Assembly: GCA_964471945.1 (NCBI GenBank) | Contig: CAYYIJ010000036.1 | Span: forward strand, 1 to 21,821 | Length of the DNA: 21,821 nt | Reading direction: 5' to 3' | Source: JASEHD01 sp964471945 | Lineage (GTDB): Bacteria; Bacteroidota; Ignavibacteria; UBA10030; SZUA-254 | Shown: positions 7,012 to 14,539 of the stretch, piece after piece | Numbering within the stretch: position 1 is the first letter of the stretch | How the letters are laid out: every line of letters starts with the position of its first letter | The notes under the pieces: model-generated | What the model saw: only the letters and a program-made list of their open reading frames with translations | Told to the model about the DNA's origin: nothing | Database searches by the model: none | Program-made: the position numbers and the translations under genes

Positions 7012-8202
7012 TTAAACACTGACAACTTGTTTACGTTTGTTGGATGTTGGAGAAAGCTCACGAAGTTTCTTCACGTTTTCAACCACACGATTGATTACAT
7101 AATCGACTTCTTCTTCAGTTGTAAATCTACCCAAACCAAAACGGATAGATGAGTGAAGTCGCTCTTTAGAAACTCTGATTGCTTTCAATACGTGAGACGG
7201 TTCCGGATCGGCAGTGCTGCATGCAGAGCCAGTTGAAACTGCAATATCTTTCATGCTCATCATAAGTGCATTATCTTCCACATGTAGGAAGCTGACATTC
7301 AAATTGTTCGGTAACCGTTGCGTTGGATGTCCATTAAGATAAACTTCGTCGATTTGGGATTTGAATGCACTCCACATTTTATCACGAAGATTTTTGATTC
7401 GATTTGATTCAACATCCATTGAGTTGATTGCCAACTCAACCGCTTTTGCTAACCCAACAATTCCGGAGACATTCAATGATCCAGAACGAATTCCTCGTTC
7501 ATGTCCACCGCCATCCATTTGCATCATCAGCTTTACTTTTGGATTTGTGCTTCGAACATACAATACTCCAATACCTTTTGGTCCATATATCTTATGAGCT
7601 GAAAGTGACATGATGTCAAGATTCATGGTTTGAACATTTAGTGGAAATTTACCGATACCTTGAGCAGCATCGGTGTGAAAATAGATTCCCCGTTCATGGC
7701 ATAATTTCCCAATCGCAGCAATGTCATGAATAGTTCCAATTTCATTGTTCGCCGTCATGATGGACACGAGAATCGTTTTGGGAGAAATTGAATCTTGTAA
7801 TTGATTTAAATCAATCAGTCCATATTCGTCGACTGATAAATAATTTACTTGATATCCATGTTTCTCCAATTTTTTGCAGGTATCAAGGACGGATTTATGT
7901 TCCGTGGCGGAGGTGATGATGTGATTGCCTTTTTGTTTCCAAGCCTCGGCAATTCCTTTTAATGTTAGGTTATTAGATTCAGTTGCACCGCTTGTAAAAA
8001 TTATTTCCTTTGGTTCGGCACCAATAGCTTTTGCAATAATAACTCGTGAATATTCGACAGCTTCTTCTGCAATCCAACCAAACTGGTGCTGTCGACTTGC
8101 AGGATTACCAAACTTTTCGGTAAAATACGGAATCATTGCTCCAACAACACGTTCGTCTACTGGTGTTGTTGCATGATAGTCCATATAAATCGGGAGCTTC
8201 AT
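7012..8202 (-). CDS. iscS: IscS-type (class I) cysteine desulfurase
   Basis: A 396-residue PLP enzyme that releases sulfur from cysteine. It starts with the class I signature IYMDYHATTPVD; the PLP lysine is Lys204 (SLSAHKIYGPKG) and the catalytic cysteine is Cys328 in the flexible loop STGSACST, followed by PSHVLKA. The loop is longer than in SufS, as expected for IscS/NifS. It is the second desulfurase in the operon (the other is SufS), which is unusual because no IscU, HscA or ferredoxin accompanies it. Possible roles are tRNA thiolation or feeding the SUF scaffold. Its ATG shares one base with the stop of the regulator gene (TAATG). Confidence 0.93.
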   Translation of the reverse strand: MKLPIYMDYHATTPVDERVVGAMIPYFTEKFGNPASRQHQFGWIAEEAVEYSRVIIAKAIGAEPKEIIFTSGATESNNLTLKGIAEAWKQKGNHIITSATEHKSVLDTCKKLEKHGYQVNYLSVDEYGLIDLNQLQDSISPKTILVSIMTANNEIGTIHDIAAIGKLCHERGIYFHTDAAQGIGKFPLNVQTMNLDIMSLSAHKIYGPKGIGVLYVRSTNPKVKLMMQMDGGGHERGIRSGSLNVSGIVGLAKAVELAINSMDVESNRIKNLRDKMWSAFKSQIDEVYLNGHPTQRLPNNLNVSFLHVEDNALMMSMKDIAVSTGSACSTADPEPSHVLKAIRVSKERLHSSIRFGLGRFTTEEEVDYVINRVVENVKKLRELSPTSNKRKQVVSV

Positions 8203-8609
8203 TAGAACATTTCCATAACAGTTAATTCATCAAGGACTTTATTTATGTTTGTTTGTAATTTAAGGAGTGGATTTTTTATTATACATGTAGCACTTATACT
8301 GCAATCAGCCGGATTCCCAGATTCACATTGAACAAGAGTCACGGCAGTTTTTCCTTCAATCACATTTATAATTTCTAAAATTTTTAATTCCTTCGGATTT
8401 CGAGTAAAAGCATAACCGCCGTTCATTCCTTGGTGCGAAACAATGAAACCTTGTTTAGCGAGTCTCTGCATTATTTTTGCAAGAAGCTCATAGGGTAGAT
8501 GATATTTTTCTGCTATCTCTTTTGTAGTCTGAATCTGCCCTTTGCTATTCAAGGCCATGTGTCTGATAGCGATAAGAGCATATTCAACTTTTTTTGATAA
8601 TTGAAACAT
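8202..8609 (-). CDS. Rrf2-family transcription regulator, IscR-like
   Basis: A 135-residue Rrf2 regulator, first gene of the suf operon and probably its Fe-S-sensing controller. The N-terminal winged helix (1-70) has the typical VEYALIAIRHMA and GGYAFTRNP (wing) segments, followed by a dimerisation helix. Three cysteines, Cys95, Cys103 and Cys109 (C-x7-C-x5-C), sit where IscR holds its [2Fe-2S] cluster, so the protein very likely binds a cluster. The spacing differs slightly from E. coli IscR (C-x5-C-x5-C). An IscR type-1-like operator lies immediately upstream of its ATG. It could be named iscR or sufR; function as the suf regulator is inferred from motif, operator and position. Confidence 0.93.
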   Translation of the reverse strand: MFQLSKKVEYALIAIRHMALNSKGQIQTTKEIAEKYHLPYELLAKIMQRLAKQGFIVSHQGMNGGYAFTRNPKELKILEIINVIEGKTAVTLVQCESGNPADCSISATCIIKNPLLKLQTNINKVLDELTVMEMF

Positions 8610-8613
8610 ATAC

Positions 8614-8626
8614 GACTAATACAGTC
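8614..8626. promoter_or_regulatory. IscR type-1-like operator upstream of the suf operon
   Basis: GACTAATACAGTC fits every position of the core of the E. coli IscR type-1 consensus (GACTRWWWYAGTC) on either strand; flanking bases fit only partly. It ends five bases before the start codon of the Rrf2 regulator and lies in the only sizeable gap upstream of the operon. Binding there by the cluster-loaded regulator would block transcription or early elongation, giving feedback control. I could not assign clear -35/-10 boxes. Confidence 0.7.
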
Positions 8627-8638
8627 CGATTTTATTGT

Positions 8639-8667
8639 AAAAAAAGATTCCAACGAAGGAATCTTTT
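8639..8667 (-). terminator. Rho-independent terminator after the zinc-ribbon gene
   Basis: A perfect 10-bp stem (8642-8651 with 8658-8667, AAAAGATTCC / GGAATCTTTT) around a 6-base loop. Read on the minus strand it ends in a run of seven T. It lies 10 bases past the stop of the zinc-ribbon gene and just before the suf operator, so it insulates the suf operon from upstream transcription. The plus-strand T tract is only four bases, so it should act mainly on the minus strand. Confidence 0.85.
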
Positions 8668-8676
8668 GATTATATT

Positions 8677-8898
8677 TTAATTCATACTAATTTTCATTTT
8701 TCGACCTTCTTGTATAGGTCCGTGTAAACAAACTTCGACTTTATCAAGATCAATATATACTATTTCTTCACAGTATGCGCAAATTTTTGTAATTTGTCGA
8801 TCGAAATTTATTGGATTACCACAGCAGGGACAACTTGTAATAACTAATCCAATTACCTTGGCTTTTGCCTTCACCTTATTTAAACCTTTTGTTAACAT
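8677..8898 (-). CDS. Small zinc-ribbon protein of unknown role
   Basis: With an ATG at 8896-8898 this is a 73-residue basic protein with two cysteine knuckles: SCPCCGNPI (Cys23, Cys26; the middle Cys25 is extra) and ICAYCEE (Cys40, Cys43). This is the usual CxxC-n-CxxC zinc-ribbon spacing, and such proteins commonly bind one zinc. I cannot name a family. An in-frame start at 9006 would add 36 residues rich in Lys, Asn, Ile and Phe that look like translated AT-rich intergenic DNA, so I prefer the shorter form. No clear ribosome site is seen. A strong terminator directly after its stop supports a real transcript. Confidence 0.6.
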   Translation of the reverse strand: MLTKGLNKVKAKAKVIGLVITSCPCCGNPINFDRQITKICAYCEEIVYIDLDKVEVCLHGPIQEGRKMKISMN

Positions 8899-9012
8899 AC
8901 AATATTTATTGAAATTGAGGATTTTTAATAGTTTGATGTTTATAAATATAAACAATTTTTTATGAAAAACAATGCCCCGAAGCAAATTATTTTTTTTAAA
9001 ATGCAAGAATCC

Positions 9013-9041
9013 TTGACTTTCAAATCAAAATCAGTTAACTT
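9013..9041 (+). promoter_or_regulatory. Candidate promoter of the uppS-surE operon
   Basis: TTGACT (9013-9018) and TAACTT (9036-9041) separated by 17 bases resemble a sigma-70 promoter with a good -35 and a weak -10. It lies 26 bases before the uppS start, in the divergent gap. Bacteroidota often use other promoter patterns, so this is tentative. Confidence 0.4.
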
Positions 9042-9066
9042 TTAAATAAGTTAGGATAAAAATATA

Positions 9067-9930
9067 TTGATTTCAGAGGAAATTCAACATTTGCATACGA
9101 TCCGCCTGAAGCAGCGACAAGGCGAAGATAAAAAAAATCAAGAAAAGCTACAACGAAACGGTATCATCCCAATTCACATTGCAGTCATAATGGATGGTAA
9201 TGGTCGTTGGGCAAAGAAAAGAGGATTACCCCGTATCGCCGGTCATAAAGAAGGTGTTGAATCGGTAAGAGATATCGTAGAAGCATGTGGGCAGCTTGGG
9301 ATTCAATATCTAACTCTATATGCATTCTCTACTGAAAATTGGAAACGCCCAAAATATGAAGTTTCGATGTTGATGCTTTTACTTATGCGTGCGTTGCGTG
9401 ATGAAACTGAAAAACTACTAAAAAATAATGTGCGTGTTCAGACCATCGGAGATATCGGAACACTTCCTAATCAAGTTCAAGAAGAGTTGTCTTTCGCTAT
9501 CGAAAAAACAAAATTTAATACTGGACTCGTACTTTTACTGGCTCTGAGCTACAGCGGCCGTTGGGATATTACCAATGCGGTAAAATCAATTTCATCTGCC
9601 GTAAAACGTGATGAATTAAAACCAGAAGATGTCTCAAACCAAACCATAGAACAATATTTATCCACGAAAGGGATTCCACACCCTGATTTACTTATTCGTA
9701 CTAGTGGAGAATTTCGGATAAGCAATTTTTTATTATGGCAGCTTGCATATTCAGAAATTCATATTAGTGATATCCTCTGGCCAGATTTTCGTCGAAAACA
9801 GTTGTATGAAGTTATAGCTGAGTTCCAAAGACGTGAACGCCGTTTCGGTTTAGTCAGTGAGCAACTAATTTCAACCAATAAAAAACAACATTCAATGAAG
9901 AAAATTTTTAAACAAGTTACAGGACTTTAA
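9067..9930 (+). CDS. uppS: Undecaprenyl diphosphate synthase (cis-prenyltransferase)
   Basis: Extends farnesyl diphosphate with isopentenyl diphosphate units to make the C55 lipid carrier for peptidoglycan and O-antigen. The hallmark MDGNGRW, with catalytic Asp43, opens the core. It is followed by AGHKEG, the TLYAFSTENW substrate-binding block (82-91), RTSGEFRISNFLLWQ and the SDILWPDF segment. The start is TTG at 9067 with an AGGA about 10 bases upstream; a second TTG at 9091 with AGAGGA is also possible. The protein is 287 residues, longer than the usual ~250, through a charged N-terminal extension of about 35 residues and a short C-terminal tail. It is first in a long operon and ends four bases before bamA. 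Confidence 0.95.
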   Translation: MISEEIQHLHTIRLKQRQGEDKKNQEKLQRNGIIPIHIAVIMDGNGRWAKKRGLPRIAGHKEGVESVRDIVEACGQLGIQYLTLYAFSTENWKRPKYEVSMLMLLLMRALRDETEKLLKNNVRVQTIGDIGTLPNQVQEELSFAIEKTKFNTGLVLLLALSYSGRWDITNAVKSISSAVKRDELKPEDVSNQTIEQYLSTKGIPHPDLLIRTSGEFRISNFLLWQLAYSEIHISDILWPDFRRKQLYEVIAEFQRRERRFGLVSEQLISTNKKQHSMKKIFKQVTGL

Positions 9931-9934
9931 TAAA

Positions 9935-12325
9935 TTGCGCAAACATCTTAGTTTAACTGTAATCATCTGTTGTATCTTATTAATTTCACAATCACTCTAC
10001 AGCCAAACTACCGCTGTCGAAAAATTTCGTATTCTCGGGGTTTCTGTCGAAGGTAATAACCCGGCTACCGGAGGTGAAAGTGGTGCTATTATCGCAAATT
10101 CGGGTCTAAGAATTGGGGACGAGATTACAGTTCCCGGTGATGAAATTCGTCAGGCAATTCAAAAATTATGGGCGTTGAGACTTTTTTCAGACATTCAAAT
10201 CGTTATTGAAAATAAAATTGATAAAGGGGTTTATCTACTCATTCAAGTGAAAGAGTATCCCCGGCTCGACAAGATTGAGATCATTGGAACTGATGATGTT
10301 GGCGAAAGCGACATAAGAAAGAAAATCACACTTACCGACGGACAAATATTAACACCAGATGATATATACACGACCATAAAAAAAATTAAACGATTGTACG
10401 AAGAGGAAGGTTACCTTCTTGCTTCTATTATACCAGAGTCGGTTGTGGGAGATTCCAATAAACCGAACAGGGTTCTTCTTAAACTCAACGTTGATGAAGG
10501 TACCAGAGTTACGATTCAAAAAATTATTTTTACAGGAAACAAAAATTACGATGATGGCGATTTGAAAAGTGAATTTGAAGATATTTCAGAAAAAAAATGG
10601 TATCACTTCATCCTATCGTCTCCCAAATTTGAAAAAAATAAATACGATGATGATAAGGAACGACTAATAAAATTCTATAAGAAAAATGGTTATTTAGACG
10701 TTGAGATATTGTCCGATTCAATATGGTATAGTGAGGATAATAAGAAAATGTTTATAAATATCAATCTTAATGAAGGACAGCAATATAAAGTTCGTAATGT
10801 TAGTTGGGAGGGGAATACTGTCTATCGTTCCGAGATTCTCGATGACCGATTAAGTTTTAAAAGTGGAATGATTTTCGATGAAGATACATTTGAAAAGAAT
10901 TTAAGGGGCAACGAAGCTCAAACAGATGTAGCTTCCTTATACCTTGACGATGGTTATCTTCGTTTCAATCTTGAACCGGAAATCAAGCGTATCGGCAGTG
11001 ATAGTCTTGATATAACTATCCATGTATTTGAGCGAAATCAATTTCGAGTCGGACAGGTAGAGATAAAAGGTAATAGGAAAACAAAAGAGAATGTAATTCG
11101 GCGTGAGTTATATACTTTACCGGGTGAATATTTCAGTAGAGCTTTGATAATTCGGAGTTTACGACAGCTTGCCCAATTAAATTATTTTAACCCTGAAAAA
11201 TTAAGACCTGATACCCGCATTCTTAATGAAGAGACGGTTAAATTAATATATGAAGTTGAAGAGAAATCGAGTGATAATGTTAATGCTTCTGTGGGATATA
11301 GTGGGGCTTTTGGGGTTACAGGAGCGCTCGGATTTACTATCACAAATTTTTCAATAAGCGATCCTCTTTCGGGTGGAGCAGGCCAGATTTTAAATTTCGA
11401 TTGGCAATTCGGCGAAGGTGCGCGATTTCGAACATTTTCTCTTAATTTCACCGAACCTTGGTTATTCGATAGACCGACAACTCTCGGCTTAAGTCTCAAT
11501 GATACCCGGCAAAAATTTCAGTGGGATATACGACAAACAGGTGCCTCTGTAAGATTGGGACGGCGTTTAAATTGGCCCGATAATTATTGCCGTACAGATT
11601 GGATTCTTCGATACCAACATTACGACATTCGTGACGCCGGTGGAAGTACTTATTATGAAGTCGGTAAATCAAATCAGGTAAGTTTAAACCAAACACTCTC
11701 ACGAAACAGTGCGGATAGCCCGATATTTCCTACAATCGGTTCGAGCATAGCGTTATCGACAGAAATTTCAGGTGGACCATTCTTACCAGGTAATGTTGAT
11801 TACCACAAGTGGCTTTTCAATGCTGAATGGTATATCCCGCTTTTTGGCTCAAGCAGATTGGTTCTTTTTTCATCTACGATTCTCGGTTATCTCGAAGGAT
11901 TTTATGAGAATTCTCGTATTCCGCCTATCGAATATTTTTACATGGGTGGTACTTTAATGGGATATGTTTCCACAACACCGCTTCGGGGTTATGAGGATAG
12001 AAGTGTTGGGCCCAAAAATAAATTTGGACAAGAGGAAGGTGGGCGTGTACTAAATAAACATGCAATCGAATTGCGATTGGCAGCTACACTGAATCCGATG
12101 CCGATTTATTTCCTCGGGTTCATCGAAGGTGGTAATGTTTATCGTGATTTTAAACATACTGATTTCTTCGATTTGAAACGATCTTTCGGGATCGGCGCAC
12201 GATTACTTATTCAGCCAATAGGTATGATCGGATTCGACTATGCATATGGTGCAGATGATGTTTTACCAAAGGATGGAAATCCAGACGGCTGGCGGTTTCA
12301 CTTCCAATTTGGTAGAGGTTTTTAA
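9935..12325 (+). CDS. bamA: BamA, outer-membrane protein assembly factor
   Basis: The outer-membrane insertase that folds beta-barrel proteins. A signal peptide (about residues 1-23, ending SLYSQ) is followed by five POTRA domains at about 31-108, 109-191, 192-283, 284-369 and 370-446, each ending in a beta strand such as VYLLIQVKE or KLIYEVEE. The 16-strand barrel fills about 447-796. The lid-loop motif LRGYED (683-688), matching the VRGF/Y hallmark, is present, and the chain ends in Phe (WRFHFQFGRGF), the expected C-terminal beta-signal. The start is TTG at 9935, chosen because it gives a full signal peptide. Length (796) is normal. Placement just before two Skp-like chaperone genes suits its task. 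Confidence 0.96.
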   Translation: MRKHLSLTVIICCILLISQSLYSQTTAVEKFRILGVSVEGNNPATGGESGAIIANSGLRIGDEITVPGDEIRQAIQKLWALRLFSDIQIVIENKIDKGVYLLIQVKEYPRLDKIEIIGTDDVGESDIRKKITLTDGQILTPDDIYTTIKKIKRLYEEEGYLLASIIPESVVGDSNKPNRVLLKLNVDEGTRVTIQKIIFTGNKNYDDGDLKSEFEDISEKKWYHFILSSPKFEKNKYDDDKERLIKFYKKNGYLDVEILSDSIWYSEDNKKMFININLNEGQQYKVRNVSWEGNTVYRSEILDDRLSFKSGMIFDEDTFEKNLRGNEAQTDVASLYLDDGYLRFNLEPEIKRIGSDSLDITIHVFERNQFRVGQVEIKGNRKTKENVIRRELYTLPGEYFSRALIIRSLRQLAQLNYFNPEKLRPDTRILNEETVKLIYEVEEKSSDNVNASVGYSGAFGVTGALGFTITNFSISDPLSGGAGQILNFDWQFGEGARFRTFSLNFTEPWLFDRPTTLGLSLNDTRQKFQWDIRQTGASVRLGRRLNWPDNYCRTDWILRYQHYDIRDAGGSTYYEVGKSNQVSLNQTLSRNSADSPIFPTIGSSIALSTEISGGPFLPGNVDYHKWLFNAEWYIPLFGSSRLVLFSSTILGYLEGFYENSRIPPIEYFYMGGTLMGYVSTTPLRGYEDRSVGPKNKFGQEEGGRVLNKHAIELRLAATLNPMPIYFLGFIEGGNVYRDFKHTDFFDLKRSFGIGARLLIQPIGMIGFDYAYGADDVLPKDGNPDGWRFHFQFGRGF

Positions 12326-12367
12326 TTAATTATTTTTTTTTATCTTTCACAATTAATAGAGGTTAAC

Positions 12368-12907
12368 GTGATACAAATATTTAAGTCAGCTCAGGTGCTG
12401 ATCCTTATGGGAATGTTGTTTACTCCTTTAGGATTTGCACAATCCCTAAAAATCGGTTTTGTTAATTCAGCAAAGATACTTCAAGAATATTCTGAAGCTA
12501 TCGAAGCAAATAAAAAATTGGATGCGATTGGTAAACAATGGCAATCGGAGCTTGAACGTCTGAGTAAAGACCTTCAACAAAGATATGAAGATTTTCAAAA
12601 AAAAGAACCATTGCTTAAAGAGGAAGAAAAAAGAATCCAGCGAGAAGAATTAATCGCACTAGAGCAAAAAGGGTATCAGTTTCGACAAGAAAAATTTGGA
12701 ACAGATGGCGAACTTGCCATTGTTACTGATTCGATCCTGCGTCCCATCAAGTTAAAAGTGATGAAAGTTATTGAAGAGATAGCCAAAGAACAAAAAATCC
12801 AGTTCATGTTCGATAGAAATGAACAAATTATGTTTTTGCTTTATGGTGAACCAAAATATGATTATACCAATCTCGTTGTCGATCGTTTGAAACGAGGCAA
12901 AAATTAA
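12368..12907 (+). CDS. OmpH/Skp-family periplasmic chaperone (first copy)
   Basis: A 179-residue protein with a signal peptide (cleavage probably after GFA, residue 24), then the OmpH opening KIGFVNSAKILQEY, a long charged coiled coil (about 45-125) and a short beta-forming C-terminus (IQFMFDRNEQIMFLLY). Skp chaperones hold unfolded outer-membrane proteins for BamA. The start is GTG at 12368, supported by a strong AGAGG five bases upstream. It lies 42 bases after bamA and 19 before a paralogue with the same KFGxDGEL segment. Member-specific function is not known. Confidence 0.9.
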   Translation: MIQIFKSAQVLILMGMLFTPLGFAQSLKIGFVNSAKILQEYSEAIEANKKLDAIGKQWQSELERLSKDLQQRYEDFQKKEPLLKEEEKRIQREELIALEQKGYQFRQEKFGTDGELAIVTDSILRPIKLKVMKVIEEIAKEQKIQFMFDRNEQIMFLLYGEPKYDYTNLVVDRLKRGKN

Positions 12908-12926
12908 TAACTAATATGAGGAAACT

Positions 12927-13457
12927 ATGAAAACTAACATGAAATTCTTGTCATTAATCATTATACTTTTCCTAAACTTCACAATTGGGTTAGGACAATC
13001 GAAGATCGGTTGGATTAATTCGAAAGTAATAATGGAAAAATTACCTGAGGCACAAGATGCCCAGCGGCAGATCGATAATTTAATTGCGGACTGGCAGGCA
13101 GAGCTTGCTAAATTGCAAAATGATTGGCAGAAAAAATTTCAAGAATATGACAAGAAAAAATTGATCCTAACTGACCAGCTTAGATCTGAGGCAGAAAAAG
13201 AATTGCAAGACATTGATAAAAAGATTGCCGATTATCGGAAAAAAAAATTTGGACAAGATGGTGAGCTATTCATAAAGCAAAATGAATTGATGAAACCGAT
13301 TCAGAATAAAATCTTCAAAGTACTTCAGGATATAGCAAAAGATGATGACTACGATTACATCTTCGATAAGAGTGGGGATATACTTCTCATGTATTCGAAT
13401 GATAAATACGATTTAACAACAAAAGTACTGGAACGCATTACAACATTCAGTAAATGA
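12927..13457 (+). CDS. OmpH/Skp-family periplasmic chaperone (second copy)
   Basis: A 176-residue paralogue of the gene just upstream. Signal peptide MKTNMKFLSLIIILFLNF... with likely cleavage near residue 23, then KIGWINSKVIMEKLPEA, a Lys/Glu/Gln-rich coiled coil (about 40-125) with KKFGQDGEL, and a C-terminal hydrophobic strand (YDYIFDKSGDILLMY). A GAGG five bases before the ATG supports the start. Its stop overlaps the lpxD start as ATGA. Presumed periplasmic holdase for outer-membrane proteins. The pair probably arose by tandem duplication, since order and length are kept although the sequences have diverged. Confidence 0.9.
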   Translation: MKTNMKFLSLIIILFLNFTIGLGQSKIGWINSKVIMEKLPEAQDAQRQIDNLIADWQAELAKLQNDWQKKFQEYDKKKLILTDQLRSEAEKELQDIDKKIADYRKKKFGQDGELFIKQNELMKPIQNKIFKVLQDIAKDDDYDYIFDKSGDILLMYSNDKYDLTTKVLERITTFSK

Positions 13458-14539
13458 ATATGCGGCTTTCTGAGGTTGCAAAACTTGTCGATGGTAAGCT
13501 CTCTGGAGAAGATGTCGAAATTTTGCGTGTAGCAAAAATTGAAGACGCAAGTTCTGGAGATATTACCTTTATGACGAATTTAAAATATAAAATTCACCTC
13601 AAAACTACATTAGCATCAGCAATTTTGATCTCGAATGATGCTCAATTCGATGAGCTATTGCACCGCACAGTACCTATTAGCGTTTTGAAAGTTTCTGATC
13701 CATATCGTTCGTTTTTAAAATTAGTAAATACTTTTCATCCACCAATAAAGCCACCCCCTAAGGGTATTCACCCAACAGCGATAATTGCAACGGACGCTAT
13801 AATCGGGGATTGTGCTTCAATTGGTGCGTATGTTGTTATAGGGCAGCGATGTAAAGTCGGTACAGAGACGACCATCCATCATGGTTGTGTTTTAAGTGAT
13901 GATGTTGAAATCGGAGAGAAATCGTTACTGTACACGAATGTAACTGTGCGTGAACAGTGTAGGATCGGAAACCGTGTTATCATTCATTCCGGTAGTGTGA
14001 TTGGTAGCGATGGCTTTGGTTTTGCCCCTAAACCCGATGGCAGTTATGAAAAAATTCCTCAGCGTGGTATTGTAGTAATCGAGGATGATGTTGAGATTGG
14101 CGCTAACTGTACGATAGATCGAGCAACTATTGGAGAAACGATTATTCAAACCGGTGTGAAATTAGATAATTTAATTCAGGTTGGGCACAATGTTGTAATT
14201 GGCGAACACACAGTGATTGCGGCGCAAACCGGGATATCAGGAAGTTCAAAAATTGGAAAATACTGTTCGCTTGGTGGTCAGGTTGGTTTAACGGGTCACA
14301 TTTCTATTGCTGATCGAACGAAAATCGGTGCTCAATCCGGAGTTCCCAAAACGATTAAAGAACCCGGGAAAACATATTTTGGCTATCCCGCTCGCGAGAT
14401 TCAAGATACTTTAAAAATCGAGGGAGCAGTTCGACAATTACCCGAGTTACTTTATGAATTTCGAAAACTCCAGAAGCAAATTGAAGAGATTGAACGACAG
14501 ATTAATCAGAAAAATATTTCAACGACAAAAGGAAATTAA
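13454..14539 (+). CDS. lpxD: LpxD, UDP-3-O-acylglucosamine N-acyltransferase
   Basis: Adds the N-linked hydroxyacyl chain from acyl-ACP in the third step of lipid A synthesis. The N-terminal uridine-binding domain (1-100) is followed by a left-handed beta-helix of hexapeptide repeats (about 105-300) and a C-terminal helix (320-355). The catalytic His is probably His245 in NLIQVGHNVVIG, matching E. coli His239 in AHN. The FGFAPKPDGSYEKIPQ block (188-203) is also typical. Length 361 is normal. Start ATG overlaps the previous gene by four bases; another ATG two codons on cannot be excluded. It ends by sharing one base with lpxC. Confidence 0.96.
   Translation: MNMRLSEVAKLVDGKLSGEDVEILRVAKIEDASSGDITFMTNLKYKIHLKTTLASAILISNDAQFDELLHRTVPISVLKVSDPYRSFLKLVNTFHPPIKPPPKGIHPTAIIATDAIIGDCASIGAYVVIGQRCKVGTETTIHHGCVLSDDVEIGEKSLLYTNVTVREQCRIGNRVIIHSGSVIGSDGFGFAPKPDGSYEKIPQRGIVVIEDDVEIGANCTIDRATIGETIIQTGVKLDNLIQVGHNVVIGEHTVIAAQTGISGSSKIGKYCSLGGQVGLTGHISIADRTKIGAQSGVPKTIKEPGKTYFGYPAREIQDTLKIEGAVRQLPELLYEFRKLQKQIEEIERQINQKNISTTKGN

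Noticed and set aside
8899..9006. Longer form of the zinc-ribbon protein
   Set aside because: The extra 36 residues are Lys/Asn/Ile/Phe-rich, as expected from AT-rich non-coding DNA, and contain no motif.
12326..12367. T-rich run after bamA as a terminator
   Set aside because: There is no hairpin before the T run, and the operon continues 42 bases later with a strong ribosome site.
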